A stretch of DNA of 11,653 bases. It comes from Ferroglobus sp964463865 (GTDB taxonomy: Archaea > Halobacteriota > Archaeoglobi > Archaeoglobales > Archaeoglobaceae). Both the position numbers and the translations under genes were made by a program. The notes beneath the pieces are model-generated. The model saw only the letters and a program-made list of their open reading frames with translations, searched no databases and was not told the DNA's origin. Numbering within the stretch: position 1 is the stretch's first letter; the number at the start of each line of letters is the position of its first letter. Positions 5,594 to 11,653 of this stretch are shown piece by piece. The stretch lies in the NCBI GenBank assembly GCA_964463865.1, contig CAYXDX010000052.1, positions 1 through 11,653 on the forward strand. The letters run 5' to 3'.

Positions 5594-5598
5594 TTTTT
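5594..5598 (+). terminator. T-run terminator after tRNA-Val
   Basis: Five T residues follow the discriminator base directly, a typical intrinsic stop for archaeal RNA polymerase behind a tRNA gene. Confidence 0.5.
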
Positions 5599-5776
5599 AT
5601 ACACCTTATTCCACCGCAGCAACGACTTAAAAAGAAGGTTCTCTCACCGACGATCCTCGACTACTCCTCAAGTAGGCCGCTGAAAGCGGAGGGTCTCTCT
5701 TTTCATAGCCTTGAGAATCTTGCAAACATCGTCAGTGAGCGAAAACAGAAGGCCGATACAGAACAGTAGCTATTGA
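5594..5776 (+). other. Gene-remnant region behind the tRNA, first part
   Basis: No complete gene is seen. An open frame runs through from inside the tRNA to a TAG at 5767-5769 and reads like the tail of a protein (SSRPLKAEGLSFHSLENL, then IVSERKQKADTEQ). It has no plausible start of its own outside the tRNA. The tail is loosely like C-termini of IS605-type TnpB proteins, but I cannot confirm that and no other TnpB motif is present. Confidence 0.3.
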
Positions 5777-5917
5777 AAAACACAGCTGCATTCCGAATTT
5801 GAAAAGCTGAACAAGGAGCTCCAACGCTACGACGTCCTCGAATACGATCACTTCACGAACGAGCTGAAAATCATTAGAGCGAGCGAAGTAATCAGGAGGA
5901 CGAAGCATTATGGTTAA
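5777..5917 (+). pseudogene. C-terminal remnant of an unidentified gene before the BrnT-like gene
   Basis: Between the TGA at 5774 and the TAA at 5915, a 46-codon frame encodes coherent helical, protein-like sequence (LHSEFEKLNKELQRYDVLEYD, then TNELKIIRASEVIRRTKHYG) but has no ATG or GTG start. It ends eight bases inside the BrnT-like gene, the overlap expected of a former operon partner. It may be the tail of a lost antitoxin or of another upstream gene. I do not recognise the family. Confidence 0.4.
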
Positions 5918-6185
5918 AGAAATCTTCTTAATCTGGGATGACTGGAATGTTAATCATATTGCAAAACACGGTGTGAGCGTGAAAGAAGTCGAAGAAGCTG
6001 TAAAGGATAAAAGAAAGGTTATCTGGAAGCATAGGGGCAGATATGTAATGGTTGCTTCAGCTTACGGGAGAATCCTCTTTATCGTTTTGGAGAAAGTTGA
6101 AGGAGAGAAGAATTCTTACTACGTAATAACCGCAAGAGATGCAACAAAATCCGAGAAAAGAATATATAGAAAGAGGAAAAGGTAA
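5910..6185 (+). CDS. BrnT-like toxin (RelE-fold ribonuclease family)
   Basis: A 91-residue basic protein with the BrnT pattern: an aromatic/acidic N-terminus (IWDDWNVNHIAKHGVSVKEVEEAV, residues 8-31, with the hallmark NxxHIAKHGVS), central strands RYVMVASAYGRILFIVLEKV, and the C-terminal YYVITARDATKSEKRIYRK, where RDA is the family hallmark. BrnT proteins are RNases that stop translation until bound by their antitoxin. A strong ribosome site aggagg (5894-5899) lies 10 bases before the ATG. The next gene starts at its stop codon (TAATG). The canonical partner BrnA is a ribbon-helix-helix protein, but the gene that follows is not obviously one. Base composition is AT-rich like the left-hand TA genes and unlike the neighbouring core genes. 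This suggests acquisition next to the tRNA. Confidence 0.72.
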   Translation: MVKEIFLIWDDWNVNHIAKHGVSVKEVEEAVKDKRKVIWKHRGRYVMVASAYGRILFIVLEKVEGEKNSYYVITARDATKSEKRIYRKRKR

Positions 6186-6427
6186 TGATGATGAAATTAC
6201 CTCGCTATACGGAAGAAGAGATAGAAAAACTGGAAAGAGAACTTAGAGAACTAATAGAAGCCGGTAAAGCAGAATTCAAATCTATTGACGAATTTCCAGA
6301 ATTTAAGGATGTTAAGGTAGTTTCCGTTTACGTAGGCGATAAGGTTCTCGTTAGAGGTCACTACCGCAAGATCAACGGAAAGAGAGTCTACGTTAAACCA
6401 TACTGGAGAAGGAGAAGAAGGAAATAA
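6185..6427 (+). CDS. Small basic-tailed protein, possible partner/antitoxin of the BrnT-like toxin
   Basis: An 80-residue protein. The N-terminal part is a charged helix (TEEEIEKLERELRELIEAGK, residues 9-28), then SIDEFPEFKDVKVVSVYV. The C-terminus is strand-rich and very basic (VLVRGHYRKINGKRVYVKPYWRRRRRK). The element VRGHYRKxxGKRVYVKPYWR resembles a short repeated Hx/YxR-G-xxV motif seen at the ends of many small bacterial, phage and archaeal proteins. Three ATG codons in a row allow three starts; the first overlaps the toxin stop by one base. Its position suggests an antitoxin, but it lacks a recognisable ribbon-helix-helix or AbrB domain. An RNA- or DNA-binding tail is an inference from the arginines. 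Confidence 0.6.
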   Translation: MMMKLPRYTEEEIEKLERELRELIEAGKAEFKSIDEFPEFKDVKVVSVYVGDKVLVRGHYRKINGKRVYVKPYWRRRRRK

Positions 6428-6480
6428 TCTGAAATTGTTCCTACTCATTTTTATATTGCTGTAACAATTTTAGAACATGA
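6428..6480 (+). promoter_or_regulatory. Promoter with TATA box centred in a 12-bp inverted repeat
   Basis: The arms tctgaaattgtt (6428-6439) and aacaattttaga (6463-6474) are complementary at 11 of 12 positions. They enclose the TATA-like tttttatat (6448-6456), which lies almost exactly at the centre of symmetry. A dimeric regulator bound here would block TBP access. The predicted start of transcription (about 6478) coincides with the ATGs at 6477 and 6481. Confidence 0.6.
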
Positions 6481-6543
6481 ATGCTGGCAACTCTCCCAGC
6501 TAAGTGGAAAGAAATATATTTTCGAGACTTTCCCTTTTTACCG

Positions 6544-7266
6544 ATGGCTTACGGAAGGTTCGTCTACGCCGGAGAAATTTTTGAGGGCGAATTCGAGATC
6601 GAAGGTGATAAGATAATCTTCGACGGCGTCGAGTTTTACAGAGAAGCCGTAAAGTTCCTCCCCCCGGTCAAACCGGAGAAAATCGTGGGAGTCGCTTTAA
6701 ATTACGAAGACCACGCGAAGGAGCTCGGAATGGAAGTTCCGAAAGAGCCGGCCCTGTTTCTGAAGTCTCCTTCGAGTGTGATCGGTGACGGAGATTACAT
6801 CCTCCTTCCGAAGAGGTCTCAGAGAGTGGACTACGAAGGCGAGCTGGCGATAGTCATGAGAAGGAAGTGCAAAGACGTCTCGAGGGAGGACGCGGAAGAT
6901 TACATTCTCGGTTACACGTGCTTCAACGACGTGACGGCGAGAGACCTGCAGCAGTCTGGGTGGCAGTGGGACGTTACGAAGTCTTTCGACACGTTCTCGC
7001 CGATAGGCCCCTACGTTGTCGAGCTCGACCCGACCAACCTGAGGATCAGGACTTTTCTAAACGGAAAGGTCGTGCAGGACTCCAGCACCAAAAACCTGAT
7101 ATTCGACGTCTTCACTTTAGTCGAATATATATCCTCACTGATGACGCTCAAAAAGCACGACGTGATAGCGACCGGAACGCCTCCCGGCGTCGGAAGTCTG
7201 AAGAGCGGCGACGTGGTTGAAGTCGAGATTGAAGGGATCGGAAAGCTGAGAAACTACGTGAGGTGA
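6544..7266 (+). CDS. Fumarylacetoacetate hydrolase (FAH) family protein
   Basis: A 240-residue enzyme of the FAH superfamily, which hydrolyses or isomerises acylpyruvate-type 2,4-diketo acids with a divalent metal. Motifs seen, numbered from this ATG: IVGVALNYEDHAKELG (about 47-62), RVDYEGELAIVM with Glu98 and Glu100, CFNDVTARDLQ with Asp129 (together the metal triad), KSFDTFSPIGPYVV, and TGTPPGVGSLKSGDVVEVEIEG. The substrate cannot be told from sequence: fumarylpyruvate, acylpyruvate and HHDD-type compounds are all possible, as is oxaloacetate. An upstream ATG at 6481 in the same frame would add 21 residues not typical of the family. I prefer 6544 because MAYGRFVYAGEIFEGEF matches the usual N-terminus and has its own TATA-like box (6512-6522). 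It is followed four bases later by valS, so the two are probably co-transcribed. Confidence 0.88.
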   Translation: MAYGRFVYAGEIFEGEFEIEGDKIIFDGVEFYREAVKFLPPVKPEKIVGVALNYEDHAKELGMEVPKEPALFLKSPSSVIGDGDYILLPKRSQRVDYEGELAIVMRRKCKDVSREDAEDYILGYTCFNDVTARDLQQSGWQWDVTKSFDTFSPIGPYVVELDPTNLRIRTFLNGKVVQDSSTKNLIFDVFTLVEYISSLMTLKKHDVIATGTPPGVGSLKSGDVVEVEIEGIGKLRNYVR

Positions 7267-7270
7267 GGTT

Positions 7271-9862
7271 ATGGAGAAAGAGTACAACGCGAAGGTCGTC
7301 GAAGAAAAGTGGCTGAAGGAATGGAAGGACGAGATGTATTACTTTGACTGGAACTCCGATAAGCCGCACTTCATAATAGACACTCCTCCCCCGTATCCGA
7401 CCGGATCGTTCCACATCGGCAACGCGCTGAACTGGTGCTACATCGACTTCATAGCGAGATACAAGAGGATGAAGGGTTACGAGGTCATGTTCCCTCAGGG
7501 TTGGGACTGCCACGGCCTTCCAACGGAGGTCAAGGTTGAGGAGCTCTACGGAATAAAGAAGAACGACGTCCCGAGGGAGAAGTTCAGAGAGCTCTGCGTG
7601 AAGTTCACCGAAGAGAACATAAAGAAGATGAAGGAGACGATGAGAAGGCTCGGCCTGAGCATAGACTGGAGCAAGGAATACGTGACGATGTATCCGGAAT
7701 ACTACAGAAAGACGCAGGTGAGCTTCGTCAGGATGTACAAGAAGGGTCTGATCTACAGAGGCTATCACCCCGTTATTCACTGTCCGAGGTGCGAGACCAC
7801 GATAGCCCTCGCCGAAATAGAGTATAAAGAGGGCAAAACGAAGCTGAACTACATTAAGTTCGATGAAGGGGTCGTCATAGCAACGACGAGGCCGGAACTG
7901 ATCCCCGCGTGCGTCGCCATTGCCGTCCATCCGGAGGACGAGAGGTATAAGGACATGGTCGGAAGGGTCGTAAAGGTTCCGATAACTGGTCAGGAAGTTA
8001 GAATCATCGCGGACGAGGAAGTCGATCCGGAATACGGAACCGGAATGGTGATGATCTGCACGTTCGGTGACAGGCAGGACGTGAGGTGGTGGAAGAAGCA
8101 CAACCTCGAGCTGAGAGACGTCTTAACGAGGGACGGGAGGCTCAACGAGAAAGCTGGCAAGTACGCTGGCCTGACGATCAGCGAGGCGAGGGAGAGGATA
8201 ATAGAGGATCTGAAGAAGGAAGGGAGGGTTTTGAAGCAGGAAGAGGTGGAGCACAAGGTCGGAGTCTGCTGGAGGTGTAAGACGCCGGTGGAAATAGTTC
8301 CGGAAGTGCAGTGGTTCGTGAAGGTCGAAAAGGAGAAGATCCTGGAGGCTGCGAGGAAGATAAAGTGGGTTCCCGAGCACATGTTCCTCAGGCTCGAGGA
8401 CTGGGTAGAGGGGATGGAGTGGGACTGGGTGATAAGCAGACAGAGAGTTTTCGCAACGCCGATCCCCGTCTGGTACTGCAAGAAGTGTGGTGAAACGATA
8501 GTCGCCAAAGAGGAGTGGCTTCCAGTAGATCCGACGAAAGATTCTCCGAAAGAGTCCTGTCCGAAGTGCGGGTCGAACGAGTTCGTCGGAGAAGACGATG
8601 TCCTCGACACGTGGATGGATTCGAGCATAACGCCCCTCGCCATAGTCGGGTGGCCCGACGAACTGAAGGAGTATCCAACTCACTTGAGACCGCAGGGTCA
8701 CGACATAATCAGAACCTGGGCGTTCTACACGATACTCAGAAGTCTGGCGCTCGTCGGAGACATTCCGTGGCACGAGATAGTCATAAACGGAATGGTTCTC
8801 GGGGAAGACGGGAGAAAGATGAGCAAGAGCCTCGGTAACATCGTCCAGCCGGAAGAGGTCATAGAAAAGTTCGGCGCCGACGCCTTGAGGCAGTGGGCGG
8901 CCGTCGGCGGCGTCGTCGGTAGCGACGTTGCGTTCTCGTGGAAAGAGGTCGTCGCAGCGTCAAGGTTCCAGCAGAAGTTCTGGAGCCTGACGAGGTTCTC
9001 CGCGATGCACCTCGAAGACTACGAGTTCGACGAGGAGCACGAAAAGTATCTGAGAGATGCGGACAGGTGGATACTCTCGAAGTTAAACAGGCTCGTGAGA
9101 GACGTCGACAGGGCGATGAGCGAATACAACTTCAGCGAAGCTCTGAAGCTCATCAGAGGGTTTACTTGGTACGAATTTGCGGACAACTACGTCGAGCTCG
9201 TCAAGAACAGGCTGTACTCCGGAAGCGAAGAGGAAAAGCTTGCCGCGAAGTTCACGATATACAAGGTTATGAGCGCCCTAACGAGGCTTCTCGCTCCGTT
9301 TACGCCGTTCTTAGCCGAGGAGTGCTGGAATGCTATTTTCAAGAACGGTAGCGTTCACCTGCAGAGGTATCCGGAGGTGGAAGAGAAGTTCATAGACGAC
9401 GAGGCTGAGAAGAAAGGCGAGAAGATAAAGAGGATCGTGGAGGAGGTTAGGAGGTACAAACACGAGAAAAAGATGGCTCTGAACGCTCCGATGAAAAAGG
9501 TCATGATATACTCTCCGGAGAGGTTCGACACGAGGGACATAAGCGGAGCCATAAACGCGGAAGTGGAGTTCCTCGAAAAGCTGCCCGAGATAGAGACGAA
9601 GGTAGAAGAGGTTCGGCCGAAGTTCAACATCATCGGACCGAAGTTCAAGGAAAAGGCGAAGGAAATCGTTCAGAAAGTTTCCTCGCTCGGCGACGAGGAA
9701 AAGCTTAAATTTATGGAGAGAGGAGAGATAGAAATACAGGTCGATGGAGAGGTCGTGAAGTTGAGTTCGGACTGGTTCGAGTTCAAACTCGAGAAGGTCG
9801 TCGGAGGAATGAAGGCGGACGTAATAGAGGTCGACAACGTCGTGGTGTTGATAGAGAGGTAA
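7271..9862 (+). CDS. valS: Valyl-tRNA synthetase
   Basis: An 863-residue class I aminoacyl-tRNA synthetase that charges tRNA-Val with valine in the cytosol. The signatures are HIGN (residues 48-51, in PPPYPTGSFHIGNALN) and KMSKS (516-520), with CP1 editing-domain sequence between them (IATTRPELIPACVAIAVHPED, then YGTGMVMICTFGD), which clears mischarged threonine. Zinc-type Cys pairs appear at 171/174, 333/336, 403/406 and 430/433. The helical anticodon-binding domain spans roughly 590-760. Length and layout fit archaeal ValRS. A ribosome site (ggtgaggt) overlaps the stop of the FAH gene just before the ATG. The stop overlaps the start of the following regulator by one base. The tRNA-Val gene lies 1.7 kb upstream on the same strand. 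All core motifs are intact. Confidence 0.98.
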   Translation: MEKEYNAKVVEEKWLKEWKDEMYYFDWNSDKPHFIIDTPPPYPTGSFHIGNALNWCYIDFIARYKRMKGYEVMFPQGWDCHGLPTEVKVEELYGIKKNDVPREKFRELCVKFTEENIKKMKETMRRLGLSIDWSKEYVTMYPEYYRKTQVSFVRMYKKGLIYRGYHPVIHCPRCETTIALAEIEYKEGKTKLNYIKFDEGVVIATTRPELIPACVAIAVHPEDERYKDMVGRVVKVPITGQEVRIIADEEVDPEYGTGMVMICTFGDRQDVRWWKKHNLELRDVLTRDGRLNEKAGKYAGLTISEARERIIEDLKKEGRVLKQEEVEHKVGVCWRCKTPVEIVPEVQWFVKVEKEKILEAARKIKWVPEHMFLRLEDWVEGMEWDWVISRQRVFATPIPVWYCKKCGETIVAKEEWLPVDPTKDSPKESCPKCGSNEFVGEDDVLDTWMDSSITPLAIVGWPDELKEYPTHLRPQGHDIIRTWAFYTILRSLALVGDIPWHEIVINGMVLGEDGRKMSKSLGNIVQPEEVIEKFGADALRQWAAVGGVVGSDVAFSWKEVVAASRFQQKFWSLTRFSAMHLEDYEFDEEHEKYLRDADRWILSKLNRLVRDVDRAMSEYNFSEALKLIRGFTWYEFADNYVELVKNRLYSGSEEEKLAAKFTIYKVMSALTRLLAPFTPFLAEECWNAIFKNGSVHLQRYPEVEEKFIDDEAEKKGEKIKRIVEEVRRYKHEKKMALNAPMKKVMIYSPERFDTRDISGAINAEVEFLEKLPEIETKVEEVRPKFNIIGPKFKEKAKEIVQKVSSLGDEEKLKFMERGEIEIQVDGEVVKLSSDWFEFKLEKVVGGMKADVIEVDNVVVLIER

Positions 9863-10248
9863 TGAGAATGGAGAGAGAAATAGAGGAGCTGTTTGAGGGC
9901 GAACCAACGTTTCAGCACATTTTAAAGTGCGTGCTGAAGCTTACGCCTTCGGAGATAGAGGTTTACTTAGCATTACACCAGCACCCCAACCTCGGCGTGG
10001 ACGAGCTCGCTGAGATAATGGGGAAGGACAGAAGCGGGGTTTACAGGTCTCTCCAGTCCCTTATGGAGAAGGGGCTCGTGAAGAGGGAATACAGGATCCT
10101 CAAGCACGGAGGCTACAAATACCTCTACATACCCATTCCGATAGAGGAGCTCAAAGAAAAGCTGAGAAACGAGCTCGAAAACTGGTTTAAAAAACTGAAC
10201 GAGGTAGTGGAAAGGTTCGCTATCGAAGAGACGAGTAAACACTCTTGA
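9862..10248 (+). CDS. Winged-helix transcriptional regulator (TrmB/HTH_24-like)
   Basis: A 128-residue protein with a winged helix-turn-helix at residues 28-92 (LTPSEIEVYLALHQHP, GVDELAEIMGKDRSGVYRSLQSLMEKGLVKRE, then the wing HGGYKYLYIPIP). A charged helix (EELKEKLRNELENWFKKLNEVVERFA, 95-120) likely forms a dimer coiled coil. There is no C-terminal sugar-binding domain as in full TrmB, so it resembles the short archaeal TrmB-type or MarR-like regulators. The ATG is inside the valS stop (TAATG), so it should be translated from the valS message; a second ATG at 9868 is possible. Targets are unknown. It might regulate its own FAH-valS transcript. Its 3' end overlaps the convergent endonuclease IV-like gene by 29 bases. 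Confidence 0.8.
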   Translation: MRMEREIEELFEGEPTFQHILKCVLKLTPSEIEVYLALHQHPNLGVDELAEIMGKDRSGVYRSLQSLMEKGLVKREYRILKHGGYKYLYIPIPIEELKEKLRNELENWFKKLNEVVERFAIEETSKHS

Positions 10249-11038
10249 GGAGCATGGCATCCTCCTCAAGGTTCGGACTCTCGCAAATTACGACGCCGCG
10301 AACCTTAAAGTCCTTCAGAGCTCTCATGAGGTCTTCGTATCTGAGGTCGGACTCCTTCAGATTTACGTGTCTTTTTTCCCCCTTGCTGTCGTATTCTATC
10401 CCGCTTACGTGACAGTGGAAGTTTTTCAGAGCTTCCTTTCCGAGGCTCTCCACTTTTTCAAGAATTTCGCAGAACTCCTCGTAGCTGTTGAACTTCTGCG
10501 TTCTCGCGTGGATGTGGCTGAAGTCCACGCACGGAAGAACTTCTGCTTCTTCGCACAGCCTTATAATCTCTTCGAGCTCTCCGAACTGAGAAACGCTTCC
10601 GCTCGTTTCCGGCCTTAAGATGACGTCGAAGCCTTCGTCTTCGATCCTCCTCCTGATCTCCACGATCGCGTTCTTTATCCTCTCGAAAGTTTCCTCCCTC
10701 GTCCTCTTGAGGTAGTATCCCGGGTGGAAGACGACGCTATCCGCTCCGAGCACGTTAGATATTTTTGCGGTCTCGTATATGTTGTGCATGCTCCTCCTGA
10801 CTTTTATCTCGCTGTCCGCGTTGAGGTTTATGAAGTAGGGGGCGTGAGCGCTCAGCCTGACGCCAAGCTCCTCGGCCACCTCCCTAACGGCTTTAGCCTT
10901 CTCTTCTCTCATCCTTACCCCTCTCACGAACTCCACTTCCATCGCGTCGAGCTTCAGTTCCGCGACTCTCCTCACGCCACCCTCGGTGCTCCTGTCTTTC
11001 GAGGAATTCGGAACGCCGGCAGGTCCGAAGAGCAGCAT
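10220..11038 (-). CDS. Endonuclease IV-like TIM-barrel protein (AP endonuclease family 2)
   Basis: A 272-residue TIM-barrel protein with the metal-ligand pattern of endonuclease IV (Nfo), which cuts DNA 5' to abasic sites: SAHAP (His65), VVFHPG (His105), RPETSG (Glu144), CVDFSHIHAR (Asp172, His175), NFHCHVSG (His208), KRHVNL (His224) and ICESP (Glu253). In E. coli Nfo the last histidine sits in an Asp-x-His pair; here that Asp is Lys222, so one zinc ligand appears replaced. It could be a true AP endonuclease of an archaeal subfamily or a related sugar isomerase-like protein. A near-perfect ribosome site (aaggaggtcg) precedes the ATG on the minus strand. It is divergent from the M50 protease gene and convergent with the regulator. 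Confidence 0.85.
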   Translation of the reverse strand: MLLFGPAGVPNSSKDRSTEGGVRRVAELKLDAMEVEFVRGVRMREEKAKAVREVAEELGVRLSAHAPYFINLNADSEIKVRRSMHNIYETAKISNVLGADSVVFHPGYYLKRTREETFERIKNAIVEIRRRIEDEGFDVILRPETSGSVSQFGELEEIIRLCEEAEVLPCVDFSHIHARTQKFNSYEEFCEILEKVESLGKEALKNFHCHVSGIEYDSKGEKRHVNLKESDLRYEDLMRALKDFKVRGVVICESPNLEEDAMLLKSVYSSLR

Positions 11039-11088
11039 GCCTCGACCTCCTTAGTTAAGCTTAAATTCACATGTATTTAGAATTTTCA
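11039..11088. promoter_or_regulatory. Shared divergent promoter region of the endonuclease IV-like and M50 protease genes
   Basis: Fifty bases separate the two start codons. On the plus strand, cttaaattc (11060-11068) is a TATA-like box about 25 bp before the protease ATG, suggesting a leaderless message. On the minus strand, tctaaatac (about 11074-11082) could serve the endonuclease gene, whose mRNA then carries the ribosome site at about 11043-11052. A short palindrome ttaagcttaa (11055-11064) lies between them. Confidence 0.45.
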
Positions 11089-11653
11089 ATGGCCTCCCTG
11101 AGGATATTCAGAATCTTCGGGATAGACGTTAAAGTTCATTACAGCCTCTTTCTGATACTCGCGGTCTTCAGCTACGCTTTTTACGTCTCTCCCTTCGCCT
11201 TTTCGAAACTCGAAAATCCATACAGGCTCGCGTATTCGATCATCTCCGCCGTCGGAATATTCTTCTCGGTCTTCGTCCACGAGCTCTCGCACTCGCTCGT
11301 CGCGATAAGATACGGCGGTAGCGTTAAAGAAATAATCCTGTTCGTGTTCGGCGGAATGGCCGTGATGGACAGGTTTCCGAAGAGGGAAGGGCTCGTGAGT
11401 TTCGCCGGTCCCCTGTCCAGCCTGGTTCTTGGAGCAGTATTCCTGTCGATTTACTTAGCATCGAATGAAATTATCAAGCCGCTCTTCCTAATACTCGGTC
11501 AGGTTAACGTCGCTCTGGCGGTGTTCAATTTAATTCCTGCTTTTCCGCTCGACGGTGGAAGAATTTTGAGGAGCTTCTTAGCGAAGAAATACGGTTTTTA
11601 CCGGGCCACTAAAATAGCCGCTGAGACCGGAAAAGCCTTCGCGATCTTCATGG
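11089..11653 (+). CDS. M50 family membrane metalloprotease (site-2 protease type), cut by the right window edge
   Basis: The first 188 residues of an integral membrane zinc protease. After MASLRIFRIFGIDVKVHYS comes a first hydrophobic segment (about 19-37). HELSH (64-68) lies in the next membrane helix and provides two zinc-ligand histidines and the catalytic Glu. Further hydrophobic stretches are at 80-93 and 108-125. NLIPAFPLDGGR (147-158) holds the third ligand, Asp155. This is the compact M50B/SpoIVFB-like core; relatives often carry CBS domains after it, but the C-terminus is outside the window. Such proteases cleave substrates within the membrane, often in regulated proteolysis; the target is unknown. 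I chose the ATG at 11089 because it lies about 25 bp after a TATA-like box and gives the usual short N-terminus. Confidence 0.93.
   Translation, partial: MASLRIFRIFGIDVKVHYSLFLILAVFSYAFYVSPFAFSKLENPYRLAYSIISAVGIFFSVFVHELSHSLVAIRYGGSVKEIILFVFGGMAVMDRFPKREGLVSFAGPLSSLVLGAVFLSIYLASNEIIKPLFLILGQVNVALAVFNLIPAFPLDGGRILRSFLAKKYGFYRATKIAAETGKAFAIFM

Noticed and set aside
5563..5769. Protein-coding gene starting inside tRNA-Val
   Set aside because: Its only start lies in the T arm of the tRNA. The frame is better read as a gene tail that happens to be open into the tRNA.
5594..5776. Intact IS605/TnpB element
   Set aside because: Only a weak resemblance of a C-terminal tail; no catalytic motif, no zinc-finger pair and no element ends were seen.
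7148..8101. Minus-strand 317-codon frame opposite the FAH/valS junction, and other long frames inside valS
   Set aside because: They lie opposite or out of frame with unmistakable synthetase sequence; their composition is Arg/Leu/His-rich as expected of shadows in GC-richer coding DNA.
1..11653. CRISPR array, rRNA genes or complete insertion sequence
   Set aside because: No regularly spaced direct repeats, rRNA-like stretches or transposase with terminal repeats were found on reading the window.

Overview
The window reads as a hyperthermophilic euryarchaeon, most likely of the Archaeoglobales. The basis is an archaeal gene set (ADH synthase in place of DAHP synthase, siroheme-dependent haem genes, the RNase P Rpp21/Rnp4 subunit, archaeal valyl-tRNA synthetase), TATA boxes about 25-30 bp before start codons, few leaders, and heavy use of AGA/AGG and ATA codons. 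The genus is an inference; no database search was possible.

Layout. Positions 1-2570 are an AT-rich accessory stretch of toxin-antitoxin (TA) genes in different states of repair. It holds the tail of an antitoxin gene with an intact PIN_2 toxin, a second related antitoxin with a PIN toxin broken by an in-frame TGA and joined in frame to a HEPN-like tail, a truncated MNT nucleotidyltransferase, a small zinc-ribbon protein, and an AbrB-type vapB followed by a frameshifted vapC. Positions 2590-5133 are core metabolism: ADH synthase (archaeal aromatic amino acid pathway) behind a promoter with a large palindrome, then precorrin-2 dehydrogenase overlapping a two-domain siroheme decarboxylase (AhbA/AhbB fusion). 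Together the last two should take precorrin-2 towards siroheme and then 12,18-didecarboxysiroheme, the route to haem in these archaea. Convergent to them is the RNase P subunit gene.

Positions 5521-5593 encode tRNA-Val(UAC). Behind it lie about 315 bp of gene remnants and then a BrnT-like toxin with an unusual small basic partner. Positions 6428-10248 appear to be an operon or near-operon: a fumarylacetoacetase-family hydrolase (behind a promoter whose TATA box sits in the middle of an inverted repeat), valS, and a winged-helix regulator that starts at the valS stop. Facing it is an endonuclease IV-like gene, and divergent from that, running off the right edge, an M50 (site-2 protease type) membrane metalloprotease.

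The best candidates for something new are the BrnT-like gene with its non-RHH partner, the PIN-HEPN chimera in the TA graveyard, and three distinct inverted repeats placed at TATA boxes or predicted transcription starts. No CRISPR array, rRNA or complete insertion sequence was seen.
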